Shown: positions 42,321 through 50,281 of the stretch, piece by piece
How the letters are laid out: each line of letters begins with the position of its first letter
Numbering within the stretch: position 1 is the stretch's first letter
From: Phycisphaerales bacterium
GTDB taxonomy: Bacteria > Planctomycetota > Phycisphaerae > Phycisphaerales > UBA1924
Length of the DNA stretch: 64,000 nucleotides
Direction: 5' to 3'
NCBI GenBank assembly: GCA_040221175.1
Contig: JAVJVK010000004.1
Span: forward strand, 976,268-1,040,267
Translations under genes and position numbers: made by a program
The notes under the pieces: model-generated
What the model was told of the DNA's origin: nothing
Database searches by the model: none
The model's input: the letters and a program-made list of their open reading frames with translations, nothing else

Positions 42321-42475
42321 TCGGCGGGCTCGACGCGGGGGTGGGCGGCGGGCCGCGCACGCCCGAGCATCGCCCCGGGCCGCGGCGCGCGTGAGTTTCG
42401 CGGCCATCGGCCGGACTCTGGGGAACATGGGCCGCATGGGGTAGGCGAATCGACGGACCTGGTCCGAATTTGCCC

Positions 42476-42504
42476 TTGTGCCGTGTCGTGATTTCCGGTA
42501 TGCT
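42476..42504 (+). promoter_or_regulatory. Predicted promoter of the second FG-GAP gene
   Basis: TTGTGC (42476-42481), 17-bp spacer, TATGCT (42499-42504), 20 bp before ATG 42525. The context GGTATGCTG is shared with the promoter of the first FG-GAP gene. Confidence 0.55.
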
Positions 42505-42524
42505 GGCGCGCCGAAGGAGCCACC

Positions 42525-44861
42525 ATGCCCAACCGCACCCCCACCGTCCTCGTGCTGGCCGCCGGCCTGGCCGCCTCGACCGCACTTGCCACCCGTGCGC
42601 ACGCACAGGCGTGCGACCCCGCCACGCAGTTCGAGCCCGAGCAACGCTTCGACGCGGGCGATGGGGCGTGGAGCGTGTCGCTGGGCGACCTCAACGGCGA
42701 CGGCTTCCAGGACATGGCCGTGGCCAATCAGGTTTCCGACGATGTGAGCGTGCTGCTGGGCCGGGGCGACGGCACGTTCCAGCCCGAGCAACGCTTCGAA
42801 GTTGGTCAGAGGCCAGAGGGCGTGGCCATTGGTGACATCAACGGCGACGGCTTCCAGGACATGGCCGTGGCCAATCAGAGCGACTACGACGTGAGCGTGC
42901 TGCTGGGACGCGGCGACGGGACGTTCCAGCCCCAGCAACGCTTCGATGTGGGCGACCGCCCCCGGCACGTGGCGCTGGGCGACCTCAACGGCGACGGCGC
43001 CCCGGATATGGCCGTGGCGGACTTCGACGGCGACGTCAAGGTGCTGCTGGGACGCGGCGATGGCACCTTCCAGCCCGAGCAACGCTTCGACGCGGGCGCG
43101 TACTCGGTGCACGTGGCGCTGGGCGATATCAACGGCGACGGCTTCCAGGACATGGCCGTGGCGAACTCCGAGAGCGACGACGTGAGCGTGCTGCTGGGAC
43201 GCGGCGATGGGACCTTCGAGACCCAGCGACGCTTCGATGCGGGCGAACGGCCCTGGAGCGTGGCGCTCAGCGACCTCGACGGCGATGGCAACCTCGACGT
43301 GGCCGTGGCGAACCTGGATGGCGACGCCGTGAGCGTGCTGATGGGACGCGGCGACGGCGGCTTGCGGCCCGCGCAACGCTTCGACGCGGGCTCGAGTCCA
43401 CGGAGCGTGGCCCTCGCCGACCTGAACGGCGACGGCGCCCCGGACGTGGCCGTGCCAAGCCTGCTGAGCGACGAAGTGAGCGTGCTGCTCGGTCGCGGCG
43501 ACGGGACCTTCGAGCCCCAGCAACGCTTCGGCGTGGGCGACGCGCCATGGAGCGTGGCGCTGGGCGACCTCAACGGCGACGGCGCGACGGATGTTGCGCT
43601 CGCAAGCCTGGGCAGCGCTGACGTGAGCGTGCTGATCAACCGCTGCAATCCGCCCGCCTTCTGTCCGCTCGAGCCCGAGCAACGCGTCACCGCGGGCGAC
43701 AGACCACTGAGCGTGGCGCTGGGCGACCTCAACGGCGATGGCTTCCAGGACATGGCCGTGGCCAACGGCTTCAGCAACGACGTGAGCGTCCTGCCGGGCC
43801 GCGGCGACGGGACCTTCGAGCCCCAGCAACGCGTCAACGCGGGCGGAAGCCCATCGAGCGTCTCGCTGAGCGACTTCAACGGCGACGGCTTCCAGGACAT
43901 GGCCGTGGCGAATCAATCCGACAGCGACGTGAGCGTGCTGCTCGGCCGTGGCGACGGCACCTTCCAGCCCCAGCAACGCTTCGACGCGGGCTCCGGACCG
44001 CGCAGCACGGCCGTGGCGGACATCAACGGTGATGGCTTTGAGGACATGGCCGTGGCGAATCGATACGACAACGACGTGAGCGTGCTGCTCGGCCGCGGCG
44101 ACGGGACCTTCGAGCCCCAGCAACGCTTCGGAGCTGGCGATGGGCCGTTCGGCGTGGCGCTCGGTGACCTCGACGGCGATGGCGTCCCGGATCTGGTCGT
44201 GGCGAACGTAAGCAGCGAAGACGTGAGCGTGCTGCTCGGCCGCGGCGACGGCACCTTCGAGCCCCAGCAACGCTTCGGCGCAGGCCGTGGGCCGTTCAGC
44301 GTGGCGCTGGGCGACTTCGACGGCGATGGCGTCCATGACGTGGCCGTGGCGAACAACTTCAGCAGCGACGTAAGCGTGCTGCTCGGCCGCGGCGACGGCA
44401 CCTTCGAGCCCGAGCAACGCCTCCAAGCGGGAGATGGTCCCTATAGCGTGGCGCTCGATGACATCAATGGCGACGGTTTCCTGGACATGGCCGTCGCGAA
44501 TGGCTTCTTCGACTTGAGGGTGCTGCTGGGTTTGGGTGACGGGACCTTCGGGCCCCAGCAACGCGTCGGCGCGGGCAGCGGAGTGAGCGTGGCGCTCGGC
44601 GACCTCAACGGCGACCGAGTCCTGGATCTAGCCGTGACAAATGAGTCAGGCGACTACGTGGGCGTGCTGCTCAACCGCTGCGCCCCTCCGTCCTGCCCGG
44701 CCGACCTGGACGGCGACGGCGAGCTCTCGATCTTCGATTTCCTGGCCTTCCAGAACCTCTTCGACGCCAGCGACCCGCGGGCCGACTTCGACGGCGACGG
44801 CTCGCTGACGATCTTCGACTTCCTGGCCTTCCAGAACGAGTTCGACCTGGGCTGCCCGTAG
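42525..44861 (+). CDS. Secreted double-propeller FG-GAP protein with dockerin-like C-terminus
   Basis: A 778-residue paralogue of the 40806 product: signal peptide (ending ATRAHAQA), then 14 FG-GAP/VCBS repeats of about 49 residues with near-identical wording (LLGRGDGTFEPQQRF.AG...VALGDLNGDG). After repeat 7 stands NRCNPPAFCPLEPEQR (about 43639-43684), a remnant of the linker that precedes the dockerin in both proteins. Repeats 8-14 then run to the true linker NRCAPPSCPADLDGDG and the GC-type dockerin (FDFLAFQNLFD, FDFLAFQNEFD, GCP). It therefore looks like two seven-blade propellers fused after loss of one dockerin. ATG 42525 has AAGGAG upstream. The proS gene follows after 36 bp. Confidence 0.9.
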   Translation: MPNRTPTVLVLAAGLAASTALATRAHAQACDPATQFEPEQRFDAGDGAWSVSLGDLNGDGFQDMAVANQVSDDVSVLLGRGDGTFQPEQRFEVGQRPEGVAIGDINGDGFQDMAVANQSDYDVSVLLGRGDGTFQPQQRFDVGDRPRHVALGDLNGDGAPDMAVADFDGDVKVLLGRGDGTFQPEQRFDAGAYSVHVALGDINGDGFQDMAVANSESDDVSVLLGRGDGTFETQRRFDAGERPWSVALSDLDGDGNLDVAVANLDGDAVSVLMGRGDGGLRPAQRFDAGSSPRSVALADLNGDGAPDVAVPSLLSDEVSVLLGRGDGTFEPQQRFGVGDAPWSVALGDLNGDGATDVALASLGSADVSVLINRCNPPAFCPLEPEQRVTAGDRPLSVALGDLNGDGFQDMAVANGFSNDVSVLPGRGDGTFEPQQRVNAGGSPSSVSLSDFNGDGFQDMAVANQSDSDVSVLLGRGDGTFQPQQRFDAGSGPRSTAVADINGDGFEDMAVANRYDNDVSVLLGRGDGTFEPQQRFGAGDGPFGVALGDLDGDGVPDLVVANVSSEDVSVLLGRGDGTFEPQQRFGAGRGPFSVALGDFDGDGVHDVAVANNFSSDVSVLLGRGDGTFEPEQRLQAGDGPYSVALDDINGDGFLDMAVANGFFDLRVLLGLGDGTFGPQQRVGAGSGVSVALGDLNGDRVLDLAVTNESGDYVGVLLNRCAPPSCPADLDGDGELSIFDFLAFQNLFDASDPRADFDGDGSLTIFDFLAFQNEFDLGCP

Positions 44862-44883
44862 TTTTGGGGCGGGGCGCGGCTCC

Positions 44884-44889
44884 TACCCT
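44884..44889 (+). promoter_or_regulatory. Possible -10 of proS, implying a leaderless mRNA
   Basis: TACCCT ends 8 bp before ATG 44898, and no Shine-Dalgarno sequence precedes the start (only CTCCC). The same TACCCT-8-ATG arrangement is preserved in the duplicated fragment at 42130-42144. Transcription would then begin at or next to the start codon. No -35 was identified. Confidence 0.3.
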
Positions 44890-44897
44890 GCCCTCCC

Positions 44898-46724
44898 ATG
44901 ACCCCCAACGCCCAGACCGCCACCGAAGCCGCCTCCCCCCTCTCCACCCTCCGCCAGGGCGACGTCCACCTGTGGAGCCGCACCCTCATCCCCACCACCC
45001 GCGAGGCCCCCGCCGACGCGACGACGCCCAGCCACGTGTTCCTGGTGCGGGCGGGGTTCATCCGGCAGCTGGCCGCGGGGGTGTACGACTACCTGCCGCT
45101 GGCCTGGCGGAGCCTCCGCAAGATCCAGGAAATCGTCCGGCAGGAGCACGAGCGGATCGGGGCGATGGAGATGCTCTTCCCCGCGTTCGAGCCGATGAGC
45201 CTGCTGAAGGAGACCGGCCGCGACGAGGCGTACGGCGACGACCTGTTCACGCTCGAGGATCGGCACGGGCGGGCGCTGGCGCTCGCCCCGACGCACGAAG
45301 AACCCATCGTCGAGATGATGAAGGGCGCGGTGACCAGCTACAAGCAGCTGCCGCTGAGCCTGTACCAGATCCAGACCAAGTTCCGCGACGAGCCGCGGCC
45401 GCGCTCGGGCCTGCTGCGCTGCCGCGAGTTCATCATGAAGGACGCGTACAGCTTCCACCTCAATCAGCAGGGCGAGGGCGGGCTGGACGTGGCCTACGAC
45501 CACTTCTACGACGCGTACACGCGGATCTTCACCAGGTGCGGCTTGACGTTCACGGCCGTCGAGGCCGAGAGCGGGCCCATCGGCGGCTCGGCCAGCCACG
45601 AATTCATGGTGCACGCCGAGAGCGGCGAGGACAAGGTCTTGGTGTGCCCGGTGAGCGGGTACGCGGCGAACGTCGAGAAGGCGGAGATCGGCGAGCGCGT
45701 GTGGTCGTTCGATGGTGATGCGGGTGAAGAACTCAAGAAGCACCACACGCCGAACATGCCTGGGATCGAGCTGGTCGCCGGGCACCTGGGGGCGACGGCG
45801 GCGGGCATGCTCAAGACGATCGTCTTCGAGCGCGTGCTCAAGGACCCGGACACCACCAAGTACGTGCTGGCCGTCGTCCGCGGCGACCACGACGTGAACG
45901 AGGGCAAGGTGCGCGACGCGGTGGGCTCGGGCGTGAGGCTGGCCGACGAGGCGAAGGCGAAGGCCGACGGGCTGGCGATCGGCTACGTGAGCCCGAGCGC
46001 GTTCGCCAAGTTGACGGGGGCGACGATCGTGGTCGATCCCGACGCCGCGCAGCCGAACGCCTGGGCGACGGGCGCCGACGAGGTGGACCACCACGTGACG
46101 GGGTGGCACTGGCATCGCGATCTCGGCTACGAGACGGGCAAGCTCAAGGTCGCCGACATCCGCAACGCCGAGGCGGGCGACCCCAGCCCGCGTGCCGAGG
46201 GCTCGACGCTCGAGGTCCAGCGGGGCATCGAGGTCGGCCACATCTTCAAGCTGGGCACGAAGTACTCCGACGCGATGGACTTCAAGGTCCTCGCCGAGGA
46301 CCAGAAGCCGCGGTCGGTGACCATGGGCTGCTACGGCATCGGCGTGAGCCGGACCATGGCCGCGTGCGTCGAGATGAGCCACGACGAGAACGGCATCATC
46401 TGGCCGGCGGCCGTCGCGCCCTATCACGTCGAGATCATCCTCATGAAGCCCGAGGACGAGAAGCAGCGGTCGGTCGCCGGCGAGCTGGCCGAGAAGCTGG
46501 CGGCCAGGGGCGCCGACGTCCTGATCGACGATCGCAAGGAGCGCCCGGGCCCCAAGTTCAAGGACGCCGACCTGATCGGCATCCCGGTGCGCCTGACGCT
46601 GGGCGACAAGGCGCTGGACGCCGGCGGCGTGGAGTTCAAGCTGCGCAAGGACACCGGGAAGGGCGAGGTGGTGGCGTTCGACTCGGTGATCGACCGCTGC
46701 ATCTCGGCGCTGGAGAGCGCGTGA
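44898..46724 (+). CDS. proS: Prolyl-tRNA synthetase (bacterial type)
   Basis: A 608-residue class II aminoacyl-tRNA synthetase. Motif 1 region LVRAGFIRQLAAGVYDYLPL, the TXE-like loop ALAPTHEEPIVEMM, and motif 2 KFRDEPRPRSGLLRCREFIMKDAYSF are visible. A central editing (INS/YbaK-like) domain lies at about 230-400, motif 3 is GCYGIGVSRTMAACVE, and the anticodon-binding domain ends the chain. The length and INS domain mark the bacterial (ProS type 1) form. Its first 17 codons are Pro/Thr/Ala-rich. The stop overlaps the GTG start of the ABC ATPase gene (GTGA). A fragment of its 5' end is duplicated at 42144. Confidence 0.96.
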   Translation: MTPNAQTATEAASPLSTLRQGDVHLWSRTLIPTTREAPADATTPSHVFLVRAGFIRQLAAGVYDYLPLAWRSLRKIQEIVRQEHERIGAMEMLFPAFEPMSLLKETGRDEAYGDDLFTLEDRHGRALALAPTHEEPIVEMMKGAVTSYKQLPLSLYQIQTKFRDEPRPRSGLLRCREFIMKDAYSFHLNQQGEGGLDVAYDHFYDAYTRIFTRCGLTFTAVEAESGPIGGSASHEFMVHAESGEDKVLVCPVSGYAANVEKAEIGERVWSFDGDAGEELKKHHTPNMPGIELVAGHLGATAAGMLKTIVFERVLKDPDTTKYVLAVVRGDHDVNEGKVRDAVGSGVRLADEAKAKADGLAIGYVSPSAFAKLTGATIVVDPDAAQPNAWATGADEVDHHVTGWHWHRDLGYETGKLKVADIRNAEAGDPSPRAEGSTLEVQRGIEVGHIFKLGTKYSDAMDFKVLAEDQKPRSVTMGCYGIGVSRTMAACVEMSHDENGIIWPAAVAPYHVEIILMKPEDEKQRSVAGELAEKLAARGADVLIDDRKERPGPKFKDADLIGIPVRLTLGDKALDAGGVEFKLRKDTGKGEVVAFDSVIDRCISALESA

Positions 46725-47440
46725 GTTTGCTCCTCGACGCCAAGAACGTCCACAAGACCTACAAGCTGGGCCGCGTCCCGGTGCCGGTGCTGCGTGGGGC
46801 GTCGCTCAGCCTTAAAGAAAGCGAGTGGGTGGCGATCCTGGGGGCCTCGGGCAGCGGCAAGAGCACGCTGCTGCACTTAATAGGCGGCCTGGACAAGCCA
46901 CAGGACGGCACGATCACCTTCCAGGGGCGCGACATCTCTCGCCTCGGGCCGGGCGGGCTGAACCGCTACCGGGCCCGCGACGTGGGTGTCGTCTTCCAGT
47001 TCTACCACCTGCTGCCCGAACTGGACGTGATGGGCAACGTGCTGCTGGGGGCGATGACCCAGGGCGTGCTGGGTCGGAAGGTCCCCGCCGAGCGGCGCGA
47101 GCGGGCGAAGGAGCTGCTGACCACCTTCGGCCTGGGCGAGCGACTCCGCCACAAGCCCGCCCAGCTCAGCGGCGGCGAGCGCCAGCGGGTGGCGATCGCA
47201 CGGGCACTGATCGCCGATCCGCCTCTTCTTTTGGCCGACGAGCCCACCGGCAACCTCGACCAGCACACGGGCGAGGGCATCCTGGACGCCTTGGAGAAGG
47301 TCGTGCGGCCCGATGACCCCGAGGCCCCCAAGCGGGCGATGCTGATGGTGACCCACGACCAGCAGGTGGCCGAGCGTGCCGACCGGGTGGTGCACATGGT
47401 GGACGGGGTGATCGTGGAGGCCACCGCCTCGGCCACATAG
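46721..47440 (+). CDS. LolD-like ABC transporter ATP-binding protein
   Basis: A 239-residue ATPase: Walker [33 protein letters not shown] (LolD/FtsE-type Q-loop region), signature [16 protein letters not shown], Walker B LLLADEPTGNLD, switch His in MLMVTHDQQ. LolD with LolC/E releases lipoproteins from the inner membrane; the family also includes MacB-type exporters. No permease gene adjoins in this window, so the partner is elsewhere. The GTG start overlaps the proS stop by 4 bp, so expression is tied to proS. Confidence 0.88.
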   Translation: MSLLLDAKNVHKTYKLGRVPVPVLRGASLSLKESEWVAILGASGSGKSTLLHLIGGLDKPQDGTITFQGRDISRLGPGGLNRYRARDVGVVFQFYHLLPELDVMGNVLLGAMTQGVLGRKVPAERRERAKELLTTFGLGERLRHKPAQLSGGERQRVAIARALIADPPLLLADEPTGNLDQHTGEGILDALEKVVRPDDPEAPKRAMLMVTHDQQVAERADRVVHMVDGVIVEATASAT

Positions 47441-47540
47441 GGATACCTTGTATGCCTATTGGGTGACCTTCTCCGCTTCCGGTTGGTCCTCACTAGGTTC
47501 TGGCCCGCGCGAAGGGGCAACAGCGCGTAGTATCGTCACG

Positions 47541-48506
47541 ATGGATCCGCCCGGGGGGCAGGAGATGTTCGGTCGCCGGACGCCTCGGCCTGCCCGACGT
47601 GGCGGGATACAGGGCAGGGAACCCAGCACCTTGACACCCACGGGCGCCACCGGACAGCACGCTTCGGCCGATTCGGCCTCCACGGCCTCCCCGCCGTCGA
47701 GCGGGCGACCGATCGAGCTGCGCGGCCTGAGCGGCACGGTGCCCGCCACCGTCGAAGAGGTCGGCGCGGGGGCGGCGGTGGTGTTCCTGCACGGGCTGGT
47801 GGGCCTGAACGAGCACTGGGAAGAGGTCGTCCGCCTGGCAGAGCCGAGCGTTCGGTGCGTGCTGCTGCAGGTTCCCCTGCTGGACCTGCGCGGAGACGAC
47901 TGCTCGATCGACGGCGTGACCGCCCTGACGATCGATTTCCTCCAGAAGCACTTCGATCATCCGGTCGTGCTCGTGGGCAACAGCTTCGGCGGCCACGTCG
48001 CGCTGCGGGTGGCGTTGCAGCGGCCCGACCTGGTGCGCGGGCTGGTGCTGGCGGGAAGCAGCGGACTCATCGAGAAGTCGATGGTCAGCGACATCCAGCT
48101 GCGCCCCAGCCGAGGCTGGCTCGAACGCAAGATCGGCGAGCTGTTCTACGACCCGGCGACGCACATGCGGGCCAGCGACATCGAGCGCGCCCACCAGCAA
48201 CTGAGCGAACGCGGTGGCGCGCGGGCCATGGTGCGCCTCAGCCGCAGCGCACGGCGAAACCATCTGGGCTCGCGCATGAGCGGCATCAAGGCGCCCACGC
48301 TGCTCATCTGGGGCAAGCAGGACATCGTCACCCCGCCCGAGGCAGCCGAGCAGTTCGCCTCGATGCTGGGCCGCTCGCGGCTGGTCTGGTTCGACCGGTG
48401 CGGACACGTGCCCATGATGGAGCACCCCGAGCCGTTTGCCTCCAGGCTGGTCGAATTCGTCGAGTCGCTCGACCCCGAGCAAGCTCCAGAAAAGGCCGAA
48501 GGCTGA
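47541..48506 (+). CDS. Alpha/beta hydrolase
   Basis: A 321-residue alpha/beta-hydrolase fold. The oxyanion motif is VVFLHGLVGLNEHWEE, the nucleophile elbow is GNSFGGH (Ser), the acid loop is LLIWGKQDIVTPP (Asp), and the catalytic His is in RCGHVPMMEHPE. The N-terminal 70 residues are Pro/Ser/Thr-rich and look disordered. The start is uncertain: ATG 47541 is taken; ATG 47565 has a G-run upstream. It is followed after 14 bp by the GH3-family gene, so the two probably form an operon acting on an acyl or ester substrate. Confidence 0.85.
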   Translation: MDPPGGQEMFGRRTPRPARRGGIQGREPSTLTPTGATGQHASADSASTASPPSSGRPIELRGLSGTVPATVEEVGAGAAVVFLHGLVGLNEHWEEVVRLAEPSVRCVLLQVPLLDLRGDDCSIDGVTALTIDFLQKHFDHPVVLVGNSFGGHVALRVALQRPDLVRGLVLAGSSGLIEKSMVSDIQLRPSRGWLERKIGELFYDPATHMRASDIERAHQQLSERGGARAMVRLSRSARRNHLGSRMSGIKAPTLLIWGKQDIVTPPEAAEQFASMLGRSRLVWFDRCGHVPMMEHPEPFASRLVEFVESLDPEQAPEKAEG

Positions 48507-48520
48507 CGGACCCGGGGCCG

Positions 48521-50170
48521 ATGACCGCGCCGTTCCACCAACCCGGTTCGCTGCGATGGACCTCGCTCATCGGCGCGGGCCTGCACGCGCGCGTCGCCGG
48601 CCGGGCGCGCACGCTCCGCAACCACGCGTATTGGACGGCCAACACGGCCTTTATCCAGCGCGCACAGCTCCGGTCGTTGCTCGAGCAGGCCAGGGACACC
48701 GCATTTGGCCGCGAGTACGGCTTCGCGTCGGTGCTGAAAGCCGGCGATGCGGACATAGCCGCCGAGTATCGCAAGGCCGTGCCCGCGCGCGATTATGTGG
48801 CGTTCCTGCCATACGTGAAGCGGATGGTGGAAGACGCCGAGCCCGACGTGCTGTGGCCGGGACTGGTGAAGCAGTTCTGCCAGACCAGCGGCACGACGGC
48901 CGGCGACAAGCGCATTCCGATCAGCGACGCCATGATGAAGAGCAACTTCAAGGCGTCGCTGGATATCTTCTCACACGCCGTAAACTGGGGCGTATCGCTG
49001 CCGAAGCTGTTCGGCGGGCGGGCACTGTTCCTGGGCGGTTCGAGCGCACTCGATCGGCAGGAGAACGGCATCCTCGTTGGCGACCTCTCGGGCATTGCCA
49101 CGCAGCAGATCCGCTGGCCGCTGAGCGCCATCTATTCACCCGGGCGAGAGATCGCCCTGATGGATCACTGGCCCAGCAAGCTCGACGCGATGGCAGAGCT
49201 GACCAGCACACAGGACATCCGCATGATCAGCGGCATGCCCAGTTGGACCGTGGCGCTCATGGAGAAGGTGCTGGCCAAGACCGGCAAGGCCCGCATCGAC
49301 CAGGTGTGGCCCAACCTCACGCTGTTCACCCATGGTGGCGTGCGGTATGACCCCTTCGAGCCCACCGTTCGTCGGCTGTTCACCGGCGGCGAGCGCGATA
49401 TCCCCGTGCGGCTGGAGCTGTACCCCGCCAGCGAAGGGTTCATCGCCGTCCAGGACGAATACCAGCAGCCGGGGATGCGGCTGAACGCGGATCACGGGAT
49501 CTTCTACGAATTCGTCCCGCTGGAGGAAATCGACAAGGAAGACGCGCCGGCCTTCTGCGCCGATGAAGCCGAGCCCGGGCAGCGGTACGTGGTGGTGATG
49601 AGCACGTGCGCCGGGCTGTGGCGGTACGTCATCGGCGACGTGGTGGTGTTCGAGAGCGTGCCCAATCGCATCGGTTGGGGCGGGGGCACTGGGCCGGCCC
49701 GGCTGCGGATCGTCGGCCGCCACAAGCTGTTCATCAATGCCTTTGGCGAGAACATCATCGTCGAAAACATCGAGACGGCGGTCGCACGGGCGGCCCGCGA
49801 ATCGGGCGTGGAGGTAGGCGAGTTCACCGCCTCTCCGGTGTATCCGGGCGAGGGCGTGCGATCGGGGCTGCAACTGGCCGTCGAGGTCGTGGGGCAACGC
49901 GACCCGAGCGCGATGGGCCGGTTTGCCGAGGTCTTCGACGCCACACTCCAGAGCGAAGTGGTGGACTATCGCGTGAAGCGGACCGACAGCCTGGGCATGG
50001 CCCCGCCCGTCGTGACGCCACTGGAACCCGGGGCGATCCACGATTGGATGCAGAGCCGCGGCAAGCTGGGAGGCCAGCACAAGGTGCCGCGTTGCGCCAA
50101 CCACCGCGAGTTCATGGATGCCCTCGCGGGCCCCGTGCGCCCGGGCGAACCCGCCCAGAACCGCCCATAA
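48521..50170 (+). CDS. GH3-family acyl-acid-amido synthetase-like protein
   Basis: A 549-residue adenylate-forming enzyme of the GH3 family, known from plant hormone-amino acid conjugation and widespread but unassigned in bacteria. Landmarks: the N-terminal helical start with FGREYGF, the nucleotide loop CQTSGTTAGDKRIPIS (about 127-142), LYPASEGFIAVQ, LWRYVIGDVVVF and RLRIVGRHKLFINAFGENI, in the GH3 order. It should activate a carboxylate with ATP and join it to an amine. ATG 48521 lies 14 bp after the hydrolase stop. Two glycosyltransferase genes follow, so a surface-glycan or lipid modification role is possible, but the substrate is unknown. Confidence 0.85.
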   Translation: MTAPFHQPGSLRWTSLIGAGLHARVAGRARTLRNHAYWTANTAFIQRAQLRSLLEQARDTAFGREYGFASVLKAGDADIAAEYRKAVPARDYVAFLPYVKRMVEDAEPDVLWPGLVKQFCQTSGTTAGDKRIPISDAMMKSNFKASLDIFSHAVNWGVSLPKLFGGRALFLGGSSALDRQENGILVGDLSGIATQQIRWPLSAIYSPGREIALMDHWPSKLDAMAELTSTQDIRMISGMPSWTVALMEKVLAKTGKARIDQVWPNLTLFTHGGVRYDPFEPTVRRLFTGGERDIPVRLELYPASEGFIAVQDEYQQPGMRLNADHGIFYEFVPLEEIDKEDAPAFCADEAEPGQRYVVVMSTCAGLWRYVIGDVVVFESVPNRIGWGGGTGPARLRIVGRHKLFINAFGENIIVENIETAVARAARESGVEVGEFTASPVYPGEGVRSGLQLAVEVVGQRDPSAMGRFAEVFDATLQSEVVDYRVKRTDSLGMAPPVVTPLEPGAIHDWMQSRGKLGGQHKVPRCANHREFMDALAGPVRPGEPAQNRP

Positions 50171-50183
50171 GTCGGCCAGATCC

Positions 50184-50210
50184 GGCCGAGAGGGCGGACG
50201 CGTCTCGGCC
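50184..50210 (+). terminator. Hairpin between the GH3-like and GT9 genes
   Basis: GGCCGAGA (50184-50191) and TCTCGGCC (50203-50210) form a perfect 8-bp stem with an 11-nt loop, 14 bp after the GH3-like stop. There is no T-tract, so it is a weak terminator or attenuator candidate. Confidence 0.3.
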
Positions 50211-50281
50211 AGCGCTCTATCGTTGATTTGCTCGCCAGCCCTGTCGGTGACGGGGGCGAGCCCGTACCGCCCGGACCCCGA

